Position numbers and translations under genes: made by a program. A stretch of 64,000 nt of DNA from Francisella endosymbiont of Ornithodoros moubata (GTDB lineage Bacteria > Pseudomonadota > Gammaproteobacteria > Francisellales > Francisellaceae), in the NCBI GenBank assembly GCA_002095075.2, contig LVCE01000003.1, positions 186,001 through 250,000 on the forward strand. Direction: 5' to 3'. Each line of letters begins with the position of its first letter. Position 1 is the first letter of the stretch. Below are positions 40,643 through 50,725 of the stretch, in pieces. The notes under the pieces were generated by a model that was not told the origin of the DNA, made no database searches, and saw nothing but the letters and a program-made list of their open reading frames with translations.

Positions 40643-40719
40643 TGGGGTGATTGATGGGACTTGAACCCACGACAACCGGAATCACAATCCGGGGCTCTAC
40701 CAACTGAGCTACAACCACC
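40643..40719 (-). tRNA. tRNA-His (GUG)
   Basis: The anticodon arm is CCGGA-TTGTGAT-TCCGG (anticodon GTG). The acceptor GTGGTTG pairs with CAATCAC, and there is an extra 5' G at position -1 opposite a C discriminator, the identity feature of tRNA-His. The T-loop is GTTCAAGTC. CCA is encoded. Confidence 0.95.
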
Positions 40720-40744
40720 ATTACAAATTACTATGTCATTATAA

Positions 40745-40821
40745 TGGCACGTCCGGCAGGATTCGAACCTGCTACCCTCGGCTTAGAAGGCCGATGCTCT
40801 ATCCAGATAAGCTACGGACGC
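40745..40821 (-). tRNA. tRNA-Arg (UCU)
   Basis: The anticodon arm is CGGC-CTTCTAA-GCCG (anticodon TCT). The acceptor GCGTCCG faces CGGACGT before an encoded G-CCA end. D-arm and T-arm (GCAGGTTCGAATCCTGC) are standard. Confidence 0.95.
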
Positions 40822-40829
40822 ATCAAAAA

Positions 40830-40906
<77 letters not shown>

Positions 40907-40922
40907 ACAATTTTAAAATTAA

Positions 40923-40998
<76 letters not shown>

Positions 40999-41008
40999 AA
41001 TGACAGGT

Positions 41009-41038
41009 ATTATACATATATAGATATATTCAAGTCAA
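41009..41038 (-). promoter_or_regulatory. Sigma-70 promoter of the five-tRNA cluster
   Basis: On the minus strand a TTGACT -35 box (41033-41038) and a perfect TATAAT -10 box (41009-41014) are separated by 18 bp. The -10 box ends 10 bp before the first base of tRNA-Phe. The -35 box lies inside the last codons of a decayed upstream peptidase-like stub. The five tRNA genes are closely spaced behind this single promoter. Confidence 0.8.
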
Positions 41039-41131
41039 TACTAATATTAAGTATTTTATAACATTTTTTCTTGGTAAAAAGTTTTTATCTTCTCTAGCTC
41101 CACAACCACCGTGAATTATAATTTTTTGCAT
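41030..41131 (-). pseudogene. Isoaspartyl peptidase/asparaginase (IaaA-like) N-terminal stub
   Basis: A 33-codon frame starts at 41131 with MQKIIIHGGCGAREDK, resembling the AIHGGAGA N-terminus of plant-type asparaginase/isoaspartyl peptidases. Nothing else of the ~320-residue family remains; the frame ends inside the tRNA promoter. It lies downstream of a decayed cyanophycinase on the same strand. Cyanophycinase releases beta-Asp-Arg dipeptides, which isoaspartyl peptidases split, so the two would form a pathway. The stub is short and the assignment is tentative. Confidence 0.45.
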
Positions 41132-41353
41132 AATATATCCATTTATGTATTTAGTTACATTAGACAGATTATAACCAAATTATTATTAAACTCATACAAT
41201 TAAAGTAATTAGGTTAAATCAAAAATACAAACAAATTAATATAAAATTAAAATCACATCTTTATAGATAGTAAAGCTAAACAGTTATATGAAGCTACAAC
41301 TAGATTTTAAATATTGATAATGACAAATAAAAAGAGTAAATATAGCTAAAATA

Positions 41354-42174
41354 TCAAAACTCTACTAGACAAGTATTTAAATCAAATTTTTGATCTTCTA
41401 ATAACATATACATACGAATATCAACTAAGCTGATTGGTGCATTGTTACTCACGTTATGTAGTGATGAGTGCTTAAGGTGAGAGAAATCCATTAATTGTAA
41501 CCATACCATGAGCCAAAATAACCTCTATAACATTTTCAGCATTCAGTAAAGCTGAAGTATCTTCATCAATACCTACACCAACCATATACGGATTGTATGA
41601 AAGTGCGGCTAAAAATCTACCTAGTCTATCTCTTTGAGAGAAATGCTGGTCTACTAGAAGTTTATTTGTTAAACTTAAACCAGGAGCTAGGTTAACATAT
41701 TACATCTAGAAATAAGGCTTGCTTGACTACCTGCGATCATAAAGCCAGATATAAACATTATACCTGCCGAAGTCCCTGCTACATTGACACCCTTTGCATT
41801 TAACCTATAAATAAGCTGTACTACTGGTGTGCCGCCAAGAGTAGTTGAAAGTAAAAGTTGGTTACCTCCAGTCATAAAGATACCTGTACACTTGGAAAGT
41901 ATATCTTGATATTCTTTTACTAGTAGTAGCATCAAGACGTGTTTCTATTTTTAGGTTATGTACTTCTTTGACTCCAATTTTTGTAAAGATATCAACATAA
42001 ATATCTCCTGTATCTGGAAGTTTTGATACTGTTGGAATAACAGCAATTTTTGCTTCACCACCACCCGATAGTTGGACAAATTTTTCTAGAACTGTGGGCT
42101 TGCGAACTTATCTTCACCACCACCAATCGGCATTATATACGCACACTGGTCTTTTTTACTGGCTTAGAAAGCAT
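41354..42174 (-). pseudogene. cphB: Cyanophycinase-like (peptidase S51) remnant
   Basis: Joined frames read MPIGGGEDKF, AKIAVIPTVSKLPDTGDIY, FMTGGNQLLLSTTLGGTPVV, VAGTSAGIMFISG (nucleophile serine in GTSAG), LLVDQHFSQRDRLGRFLAAL and VGVGIDEDTSALL. These are the ordered signature blocks of cyanophycinase CphB, which hydrolyses the Asp-Arg polymer cyanophycin. The ancestral length was about 270 residues. Frameshifts lie near 42132, 41935, 41687 and 41480. No cyanophycin synthetase gene is in this window. Confidence 0.85.
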
Positions 42175-42372
42175 CTTAAAAATTTCCTTTATATATAATA
42201 TTAAATCATATACGCTAAATAGCGTTTTGCTAAAAAAATACTAATTAATTGAAAATTTTTCTATAAAAAAGGTTTATTTTTAGGATATAAATTGATACGC
42301 ATCAAATATTATTTACGCTCTTGATAATTGATGATATGCTATCACATAATTATTTAATTTAAACTAACTAAA

Positions 42373-43479
42373 ATGAAAAATCTCAAAGCTCTAACAATTG
42401 GTGGTGCAGCACTTGATACGATTATTGAGTATGAAGAAATGTTCACCATGAATATGCAAAAGAAAAATACCACCCAATCTTTTATGCTTCTTGAAGAAGG
42501 AGCTAAGATTGAAGTGACAGATCAAAAATCTTTTTCTGGTGGTGGGGCTACTAATGCTGCTGTTTCATTCAAAAAACAAGGCATAGATGTCAGCTTTTTT
42601 GGGAAAATTGGTAAAGATATTGCAGGAGAGCAAATCACTAAAGAACTAAAAAATCATGGCATAGATATCTCTAACATTCGCTATTCTAATAAATATGGTA
42701 CTGCCACCTCATATGTAGTGCCTGCTCTAAGTGGTGATAGAACAATTTTTGCCTATCGCGGTGCTAACAAAGATATTCTAAAAGATGATTTACCATCACA
42801 AGCAATTATAGTAAGTGATTTTATATATATCACATCATTGAGTAAATCATCTGCAGCAAGGTTACCCGAAATAGTTAAATTAGCAGCAGATAATAACACC
42901 AAAGTTGCTATCAATCCTGGCTCTAGTCAGCTAAGTGTTGGTGAAAGCTTTATAAAAGACTCAATGTTCGGTATTGATATTCTTGTACTAAACTTCCAAG
43001 AAGCACAAAAATTGATGTTATCATTACTATCCTCTGATGGTAAAGATATTGTTGAATCTAAAGATAGACTAGAAACGCCTCTTAATGAAGAAAAAAGTAA
43101 CTTTTTAAACTCCACTTTTAGACTTAAAGATTTCTTTAAGATCTGTCTAGATCTAGGTGTAAGGATAATAGTAGTTACAGATGGCGCTAATGGTGTCTAT
43201 GCTGCAACTAAATATAAAATATACTATAGTGAATCACTACGTATTAAAAATGTCATAAATACACTAGGTGCCGGTGATGCATTTAGTTCAACCTTCTGTG
43301 CAAATATTTACAAAGGAAATAATATCGAAAATTCTATAAAGTTTGCTCTAATTAATGCAAGTCATGTAACCCAATATCCTAATGCAAAATCAGGGTTACA
43401 AACATCAGAAAGCCTTGAGAAAATAAAATCAAAAATGAATTGTGGTTTAGATAAAAAAGTAACGGTTATTTCCTGGTAG
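42373..43479 (+). CDS. PfkB/ribokinase-family sugar or nucleoside kinase
   Basis: The 368-residue protein has the PfkB N-terminal motif (SFSGGGATNAAVSFKKQG) and substrate region (DISNIRYSNKYGTATSYV). The C-terminal ATP/catalytic signature is NTLGAGDAFSSTFCA with the catalytic Asp. It is longer than ribokinase (~310) because of an insertion around residues 216-250 rich in Ser/Asp/Glu. It is clean. It lies next to the surface-polysaccharide locus, convergent with the HAD gene. The substrate is not predictable from sequence alone. Confidence 0.85.
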   Translation: MKNLKALTIGGAALDTIIEYEEMFTMNMQKKNTTQSFMLLEEGAKIEVTDQKSFSGGGATNAAVSFKKQGIDVSFFGKIGKDIAGEQITKELKNHGIDISNIRYSNKYGTATSYVVPALSGDRTIFAYRGANKDILKDDLPSQAIIVSDFIYITSLSKSSAARLPEIVKLAADNNTKVAINPGSSQLSVGESFIKDSMFGIDILVLNFQEAQKLMLSLLSSDGKDIVESKDRLETPLNEEKSNFLNSTFRLKDFFKICLDLGVRIIVVTDGANGVYAATKYKIYYSESLRIKNVINTLGAGDAFSSTFCANIYKGNNIENSIKFALINASHVTQYPNAKSGLQTSESLEKIKSKMNCGLDKKVTVISW

Positions 43480-43534
43480 CTATATATCTACCCTCAAAAA
43501 ATGACTCGATATCTGCAACATAATAATCTATCTC

Positions 43535-44128
43535 CTAATTGTCATAAAAATTAGCCTCTAATTTATGATCATCTGCATGGACTAATACTGTTTGCATACC
43601 TAAATGCTTTGCTGGTATTAAATTATGTGATGAATCTTCAAAGAAAATAGTCTTTTCAAAATTAATATCAAATTTATCTCTACCTATTTTAAAATATTTG
43701 ATCTTTGGTTTAGAAACTAAGCCTGTATCTTGTATTGTTAATATACCATCAAAACTTTTATCTAAACCAAGTTGCTTAAATACTCTATTAGCATGGAAAT
43801 CAGAAGCATTAGTAAAAATATAAGTACGATTATTTTTTCTTAAATCATTGATATAATTGTTTAGTTTTTGATTCGGCATAAAGTGACTAATCTCAATATC
43901 ATCGATATAGTTTAGAAACTCTTTAGGCTCAATATTATGATAACGCATCATTCCAAGCATAGTTGAACCAAACTCATAATATAGCTCATCACGGATTGCA
44001 TTTGCTTTCTCTGCTGAGATATTTAGTTTTAGTTTAATATACTCACTCATTCTCGCCATTTGGCTATCAAATAAACCATTTTTGTAAGAATAAAGTGTGT
44101 TATCAAGATCAAAGACGTAGATTTTCAT
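43535..44128 (-). CDS. HAD-superfamily phosphatase (pyrimidine 5'-nucleotidase-like)
   Basis: From the ATG at 44128 (MKIYVFDLDNTLYSYKNG) the protein has 197 residues with the HAD motifs: DLDNT (nucleophile and acid Asp), TYIFTNASDFH (motif II), SKPKIKYFKIG (motif III Lys) and TIFFEDSSHNL (motif IV). The layout, with a four-helix cap, is that of YjjG/Sdt1-type pyrimidine 5'-nucleotidases. Earlier ATGs at 44152 and 44176 are possible, but DLDNT is usually within ten residues of the start. It is the last gene of the polysaccharide cluster and one of its few intact members. Confidence 0.85.
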   Translation of the reverse strand: MKIYVFDLDNTLYSYKNGLFDSQMARMSEYIKLKLNISAEKANAIRDELYYEFGSTMLGMMRYHNIEPKEFLNYIDDIEISHFMPNQKLNNYINDLRKNNRTYIFTNASDFHANRVFKQLGLDKSFDGILTIQDTGLVSKPKIKYFKIGRDKFDINFEKTIFFEDSSHNLIPAKHLGMQTVLVHADDHKLEANFYDN

Positions 44129-44153
44129 TTTTTTAATACTTTTTAAGTCCATA

Positions 44154-44909
44154 TTATATTTTAAGAATATAGGCAAAACACTCCACTAAAGATTTAAGTG
44201 ATTTCATATATAAAGCCTCTCTCAAAAAATAACCTGCTACCTCAGCAAAAGCAGTCTTATCTCCTTTAATTTGCCCAACATGTATTCTATATTGCATTAG
44301 ATTTTCTTGAATATTGTAGAATTTTATAGATACATCTCTCATTAATCTAAGCCAAAGATCATAATCTTCACTAGCTTTACCACCCATATAACAATTATAT
44401 TTCAAAATGGTTTCTTTTTTATACATTACAGATGGATGAGAGATTATACATTTATAATATATTCTCTTCCTAATACTTCTATTACTTTCTGGGAAAGTCT
44501 TTGTATCTATTATTTCCCCATGACTATTTATATATTCTAAATTAGTTCCAACAACATCATAACCATACTTTGTAATATAATCCATTTGTTTCGCAAATCT
44601 AGTTTTATCTGCAATATCATCAGCATCCATCCTAGCTATATACTCACCATTTGCTAAAAAAATAGCTTCGTTTAGAGAGTAAATAATACCTCTATTCTCT
44701 CTAGATATAATCCTAATTCTACTATCAATTTCCTCATATTTTTTGATTATAGCCAAACTATTATCAGTTGAACCATCATTTACAATGATAAACTCAAAGT
44801 CTTTAAATGATTGTTGTAAAATACTTTCAATAGCTTGAGCTATATATTTCTCAGCATTATATACTGACATAATCACTGATATCTTTACATTATTCATATT
44901 CTTATCCAT
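44154..44909 (-). CDS. Family 2 glycosyltransferase
   Basis: The 251-residue GT-A enzyme has ISVIMSVYNAEKYIAQAIES, VNDGSTDNSLAII, the metal-binding DxD in ARMDADDIAD, and an acceptor-side acidic EDYDLWLRL. Length is typical for single-domain GT2 enzymes. The C-terminus ends cleanly. Donor and acceptor are unknown. It is the only glycosyltransferase of the cluster that can be read in one frame. Without the initiating transferase and flippase, its original product is unlikely to be assembled, so it may be next to decay. Confidence 0.88.
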   Translation of the reverse strand: MDKNMNNVKISVIMSVYNAEKYIAQAIESILQQSFKDFEFIIVNDGSTDNSLAIIKKYEEIDSRIRIISRENRGIIYSLNEAIFLANGEYIARMDADDIADKTRFAKQMDYITKYGYDVVGTNLEYINSHGEIIDTKTFPESNRSIRKRIYYKCIISHPSVMYKKETILKYNCYMGGKASEDYDLWLRLMRDVSIKFYNIQENLMQYRIHVGQIKGDKTAFAEVAGYFLREALYMKSLKSLVECFAYILKI

Positions 44910-44919
44910 GATTTATGGC

Positions 44920-45140
44920 ATATATCATCTTGCTTAATTCTAACATCATTAAACCACTTACTAGGGGCTATAACAATTTTTTAACTTTTTTGATAATATA
45001 AAGTTCTCCACTATAGTTAGCAATCCACTAGCTACGCCAAAATTCATTCTAATAATATGACAAAAAATTGAGTTTCTTCCAAAATGGATAAAATATTTTG
45101 TTTCTTATTATTCTTGATACAAATTGCTTAATCATACTTT
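44920..45140 (-). pseudogene. Unassigned remnant in the polysaccharide cluster
   Basis: The minus strand begins MIKQFVSRIIRNKIFYPFWK near 45135 and continues with short pieces in changing frames (MNFGVASGLLTIVENFIL, LYIIKKVKKLL, APSKWFNDVRIKQDD). The first part resembles the N-terminal leader of FkbM-type methyltransferases; the last looks like a glycosyltransferase tail. Stops interrupt every frame. It fills the gap between two glycosyltransferase genes. Confidence 0.3.
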
Positions 45141-45148
45141 AGCGCCTT

Positions 45149-45930
45149 TTATTCCTTACAATAGGCAAAGTTATTTTTAGAAAAAAACATAATATAACCT
45201 CTCTCACCAAATATATTATAAAAACATAGACCTAAAATATTATATAAATTAAACAATATCCATTTATATGATATTTTCTGTTGCGTCTCTGATTTTATTT
45301 CCCACTGTTCTTTTATTCTTTTAAAGAGATATTTGGGATTATTACCAACATCTCCCAAATGAAATTTGGCAATAAATATATCAACATATTGACAACAATA
45401 GTGCTCTAAAAGTTTCATTCTACTTAACAATTCACCATCTGCTAAAATCTTATACTTTATATTAAATTTAGTTGCTTAATATCTTTTGAATTAAAAAATG
45501 TTGCTTGATGTGGTATCACATCTGATCTCCATACTCATCCATAAAACTCTTATCAATAAAACATAGCAACCTTACCAGACAAAATAGATAAATCTAAACT
45601 AAAATTCTTATGCAGCCTCTCTAAAACACTAAGATTATAAAACAGATCTCCAGCATTCATAAAGTTAATCCAGTCACCAGTAGCTAATTTTATACCTTTA
45701 TTCATAGCATCATAGATACCATTATAAGCTTCACTAATCCAATAATTTATTTTAGACTCGTATTTTTTGATAATATCGATAGTACCATCTGTAGATCCTC
45801 CATCTATAATAATATACTCAACACTCTCATAAGTTTGATTTATGACACTTAGAATTATTTTCTCTAAATATGCTTCTCCATTGTATACAACTGTTATAAC
45901 TGTAATTAGAGGCTTGATATCATTTTTCAT
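45149..45930 (-). pseudogene. Family 2 glycosyltransferase remnant
   Basis: The N-terminal piece (45553-45930) has LITVITVVYNGEAYLEKII, IIDGGSTDGTIDII and MNKGIKLATGDWINFMNAGD, a WcaA-type GT2 domain. The C-terminal piece (45149-45430) has MKLLEHYCCQYVDIFIAKFH. Between them, frames change and stops occur near 45552, 45475 and 45430. The whole would encode ~250 residues. Its start overlaps the end of the upstream GT4 remnant by a few bases, showing an ancestral operon. Confidence 0.8.
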
Positions 45931-47165
45931 TTTCTAAAAAACCTGTGTATATTTGAATATATTTCTGTACAACCAACCTAGTATCAAACTCAGCCAAAAT
46001 TTTAGCTCGAACATTTTTACAAAGCTCATCTTAGTGTTCATTATCTAAAACCCAGTTTATACCACTAGCTAAATCTTGACTATCAAATGGTTTTGCTAGA
46101 TAGCCATTTATTTTATGCTCCATCATATCTGTATTACCCCAATATCAAAAGCAACAACTGGGGTACTACAAGATAGATTTTCCATAATCACATTTGATAA
46201 ACCTTCTTGCTTACTAGGCACAACCATAAGATCTACCGTACTATACAATGTAGCTAAACTAACATCGTCATTTAATATCCCTAAATAATGCGATTTAAAG
46301 CCAAAATCTGGTGGATTCTTTGGTTGACTACTAACCCACTATTACTAACTCAATGCTATTAGCATTTAATATTTTTTCTAATGCTAAACTTAGTTCTTCA
46401 AAACCTTTCCTATTATCACTTATTGCACTCATAGCTCCAAAAAGTATAAGTTTCTTATTTTTAGGTAAATTCCACAATTCTCTTAATAGGTCTTTATTAA
46501 ATTGTTTATATGTTTCTGTATTTATAGGATTTAGTAAATTTATATGTTTCTTATCTCTTAAAAGCGGACTATTTTTAGAAGTTTCATTTAACCATTTACT
46601 AATTCCAATAATAGTCATATTTATTTTGTTATAAGTTTTTTGTTTTCTTTTAAAATTTTTTTATTTAAATCATTTAAGCTATTACTAGATAGTACTGGAC
46701 AATTATCACAGCCTTTTAGATAGTTTAAACACTAATTAGTATAATGACACCCTACAGTAAATGCCCACATATCATGAAGAGACCATACTATTGGTGCTCT
46801 GATTTTAGGAACATCTTCTATTTTTAGCATTGTTCCATTAATCCAATGTAAATGGACGATATAAGGATTAATAGCATTAATCTTTTTCACAAGATTTTTA
46901 TATGATATATTTGCTGAGTTAAATAGTACTTTAGATTTATTTTTATATTTTTTTCTAATTAAAACTTACTCTATTCTAGGTTTTTAAAAAGCAGATAATT
47001 TTTCAAGATTTGATTCTGGAGCTAATAATCTATAATCATCACTTCTTTTATCCAAAACTAGCATTTGGCTATCCATATCAGCATCTAATAAAGAGTTATG
47101 TAGTCTAATACACTGCTATACCAACTCCGCCATTAGTAGAAAATATAATTTTTGACAGCTTTTCA
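45920..47165 (-). pseudogene. Family 4 glycosyltransferase remnant (WcaC-like)
   Basis: Read in several frames, the minus strand gives FSTNGGVGIAVY, VHLHWINGTMLKIEDV, VWSLHDMWAFTVGCHYTN, GCDNCPVLSS, KKLILFGAMSAISDNRKGFEELS, VDLMVVPSKQEGLSNVIMEN (donor-binding region) and INGYLAKPFDSQDLA. This is a GT4/GT-B enzyme of the colanic-acid WcaC type, about 410 residues. More than six stops or shifts are present, including around 46735, 46620, 46330 and 46030. It is beyond repair by a single suppressor. Confidence 0.85.
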
Positions 47166-47905
47166 TATAACTTTATTCTTTCCAAATAGATTTACATCAA
47201 CTACTTTTTTATAAATTGTTGCATGACTGTCTTCAAGCAATCCAATAACCTCAAGCCCCAACATCTTTGCAAACTGATTTAAAGTATACTTTAAATGAAA
47301 GATTTGTGGTAGGTGACATTTTATTACAGAATGAAAGCAGTTAGCTATAACTAAATAACCATCTGTTTTCACACTTTTTATTATATTAACGAAATCATTA
47401 ATTGGATTGGGAACATGCTCTAAAACATCAGCTGATACTAAACAATCATAATTCTGATCAAGTTTGCTTATTATATTAATTTTATTAAATTCTAATTTTC
47501 TCTTAAGACCAAACTCACTTGGATGTGGCTCATATATATTTACTGTAGTAGCTTTGTTTTTTTGAGCAATCAGTCTAGCTAAAGTCCCAAAGCCTACTCT
47601 ATAATCTAATATATTTTTAAACTTACTTTGTACTATCCAATCGCTAATAACATGGCAATGTCTCATAGATTCTTCATGTTGTTCTATGAAAAGACCGTTC
47701 AAAAGCCAAACGGGATGAGCATAAAACTTACTTATTTTATCCCAGTCAAAGTGTTTATTATCGACAACCATATTTGTCCCAAACCAAATCCATAAAGCTC
47801 CACATTTGTTCAAGGTCATTTAAGTTTTGGCTTTTTCTGTTTAAAAATTTTTCTATCTCTTTTTTCTACATCTGATAGATTTTTATCTGAAAAATCGATG
47901 TTCAC
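47163..47905 (-). pseudogene. Class I methyltransferase, doubly frameshifted
   Basis: The longest frame (from 47819) looks like a 218-residue protein, but its first ~20 residues are an out-of-frame artefact. The ancestral N-terminus is NIDFSDKNLSDVEKRDRK (GTG at 47905), then NDLEQMWSFMDLVWDKYGC in a second frame, then DNKHFDWDKISKFYAHPVWL in the third. Single-base insertions near 47822 and 47763 explain both shifts. The SAM loop, normally DFGGGFGTLAR, reads DYRVGFGTLAR, so two positions are also substituted. Downstream, SADVLEHVPNP and a tail resembling the Rossmann core are intact. Confidence 0.8.
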
Positions 47906-47932
47906 TATATAACACTTCTACTTACAATAGCT

Positions 47933-48818
47933 TTAATAACTTCTTTTTATTTTCTTATAAAATGATTCTCTTGATAATAAATAAAATTCTTTTATCTTAA
48001 AAACTGCGATTGAGTTTTCTTTAATGTTTCTAGTAAACTCTATGCTTTCCTTTAGGTTTAAATTATTATTTTTATAACTATTTGAATTTCCGCAATGCTC
48101 ACCTAATGAATCATGGCCAATATTTTCAACAAATGTTTTTGCTGGGTTTAAACACAATCCATTATTTTAAAAAATTGTTGTATACCAAAATATAGCTCAA
48201 GTATTAATATTTCTATTTTTATTAGACAATACTTGCTCCCAAAAATTCTCAACACCATCTAGATTAAACCTGCAGATATCTTTTTTATTAAACTTTCTAA
48301 TTGTCTCATCCACATCTTTTTTATAATATTCCCATCTATCAGCCCAAGTAGCTCAACTCCAACAATTCATCACTCTCCATAAAAATGTATCACTAAAGTT
48401 TTCAATTTCTATTGGATAATTCCAGCCACTAATATGCCAAACTTTTTCTTCATTTTTATAAAACTCTAAAGCATCGTTCATAAATTTCAAAAAGTACGAG
48501 CTTGTAACTATGTCATCTTCAATTACTATTATTTTGCCATATTGATTAACTATTTTAGTAACCCCATCAATTATAGAGTCAGCAAGTCCCCAGTTTTTTC
48601 TCTTTTTATAATAGTTACTTTTCTAAAACCCTTGATAGTTTTAATATAATTTCGCACTACTTGGACTTTTTCTATAGTATTTTCATTCTTAGGAGCATCA
48701 GAATATATAAATAACTCAATCTATAGCAAGCTTATTTTTTTGTAAAGCTTCAATTGTTTGTTGTGTATGCCAAAGGACGATTGTATACAAATAGTACTAT
48801 GGGCGCTAATTTCTGCAT
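47933..48818 (-). pseudogene. GT-A glycosyltransferase remnant
   Basis: From the ATG at 48818 the strand reads MQKLAPIVLFVYNRP, then across shifts SELFIYSDAPKNENTIEKV, KNWGLADSIIDGVT, KIIVIEDDIVTSSYFLKFMN (DxD-like EDD), VWHISGWNYPIEIENF and the C-terminal NPAKTFVENIGHDSLGEHCG. This pattern is a nucleotide-diphospho-sugar transferase of about 290 residues. Stops and shifts lie near 48760, 48600, 48350 and 48175. The C-terminal 74 codons are the largest open piece. Confidence 0.78.
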
Positions 48819-48828
48819 CTTATTTAGA

Positions 48829-49995
48829 CTAATCTTTTTTAAATATATCTCTTGTGTAAACTTTATATTCTACATCAAGTAGATTTTTATCATTTCTATT
48901 AGTGATAATTAAATCACAAAGACTTTTAAAAGTCTTTAAACAATCTACTTTAACAAAATTATTATCAATAGTTTTTAATATTGGCTCATACACTATCACT
49001 TTAACGTTAGATTTAACTAACTTGTCAATAATATCAAATACTGCAGATTTCCTAAAATTATCACTACCTTCTTTCATTACTAGCCTATATATGCCAACAA
49101 CATTTGGCTTTCTATCTAATATCTGGTGTGTAATAAAATCTTTGCATGTTTGGTTAGACTGTACAATTGCAATAATCAAATTATTGGGAATGTTTAAATA
49201 ATTTGCTTTTAACTGCTGAGTATCTTTAGGTAAACAATAACCTCCATAGCCAAAACTAGAATTATTATAATAATCTCCTATTCTAGGATCTAGACATACT
49301 CCTTTGATAATATTTTGAGTATTTAAATTATGTGATTCGGCATAGGTGTCAAGCTCATTAAAATATGCCACTCGCATTGCTAAAGTAAGTATTAGTAAAA
49401 AGCTTCACAGCTGCTGCTTCTGTAGAGTCCGTATATAAAATTGGAACATCTTTTTTTAATGTGCCATCTTTTAACAAGTTTGCAAAACCTCTAGCAACCT
49501 CTGATTTTTCTCCGATAATAATTCTAATAGGATAGAGATTATAGTATAATGCCTTTCCTTCTCTTAGAAACTCTGGTGAGAATATAATATTATCTACCCC
49601 CTAACTCCTGCTTTAAAGATTTTGTAAAGCCGATTGGAACTGTTGATTTAATAACAATCGTTGGACTTGAGGATGTTTTTAAGCAATCTTTGATAACAGC
49701 TTTTAGAATAGAAACATCAAAAGTATCTATAGTATCATCATAATCTGTCGGTACAGATATAACAATATACTCAGCATTTTCATAGGCTATGTCCTTGTCA
49801 ATAGTTGCAAAATAGTTTAGCTATTTTTCTGACAAAAACTTTTGTATAAGTTCATCCTTAATTGGCGCTATTTTGTTGTTAAGTAAATTAACTCGAATAT
49901 CATCGATATCTAAAAAGCAAACCTCATTATTTTGCGCCAATAAAATACCATTGCTTAAGCCTACATAACCTAAGCCTACTATTGTTATTTTCACG
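48829..49995 (-). pseudogene. ugd: UDP-glucose/UDP-sugar 6-dehydrogenase (Ugd) remnant
   Basis: Ugd makes UDP-glucuronic acid for surface glycans. The sequence starts [20 protein letters not shown] (NAD loop), then DYDDTIDTFDVSIL, STVPIGFTKSL and [18 protein letters not shown], and in the last open piece [14 protein letters not shown], the catalytic cysteine region [13 protein letters not shown] and YEPILK. There are three clean lesions: an in-frame TAG near 49818, an extra G in a G-run near 49600, and an extra T near 49395. All other positions look intact, so the loss is recent. Confidence 0.9.
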
Positions 49996-50725
49996 CGTAC
50001 CTTTCTTTATAAAAATTTTTACATATAAAAAATATTGTATTTACTGATTTTGCATATACTAAATAATCCTTAATATACAAAAACTTTAATATCTCATTAT
50101 TGAAAATATCTCTTAGATTATTTTTTAGAATCTCAATCAATATAACTTTTGGTCTATATTTTTTTAAAATCATGAGATTTAATCACAATAAAATCCAAAC
50201 CTTCAACATCAATCGACAAAAAATCTATTTTTTGATGTTCAGATAAATTTTTATTAAAAACTTCTGCCAAGGTTAATGTTTGAATGTCTTTTGTAAATTT
50301 TATAAAGTAATTATCTTCACCATCTCTTTCTTCTGATATCTCTTTTGAAAAACCATTTAATGCCGGTTAATTAAAAGCATAATAAGTTAGAGTCTGTGTT
50401 TTATCCGAAATTAGTTTTTCTATATTTATATCCCCTTGGGAAAATTTATTAAATAATTTCATACTACCCGGCATTGCATCTATGTTTATTCCCATCCAAC
50501 CTTTTTTATAAAAAAATAAGTATTAGAAAACCTCTTAGGGTGATGAGCCCCAACATCTATATAAAAGCCTTCTTGTTGGTACTCAAAAATCCTATTTAGA
50601 ATCAAATCTTCACCCTCTTAAGAATAAGATTTGGTAGCATATCCATCTAAATAAGTATTTTTAAAATACTTTAATTTATCTTTTACTGCCTGAGGTAACA
50701 TAATTTTAATAACTTTTTTTAACAT
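49991..50725 (-). pseudogene. FkbM-family methyltransferase remnant
   Basis: The strand reads MLKKVIKIMLPQAVKDKLKY, then EGEDLILNRIFEYQQEGFYI with DVGAHHPKRFSNT (SAM motif), LAEVFNKNLSEH, and FLSIDVEGLDFIVIKSHDF (FkbM signature DVEG), ending with the open piece 49991-50173. In-frame stops lie near 50620 and 50370, and a frameshift near 50172. FkbM enzymes O-methylate sugars or lipids. The ancestral length was about 245 residues. It overlaps the flippase 3' end by about 20 bp. Confidence 0.8.
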
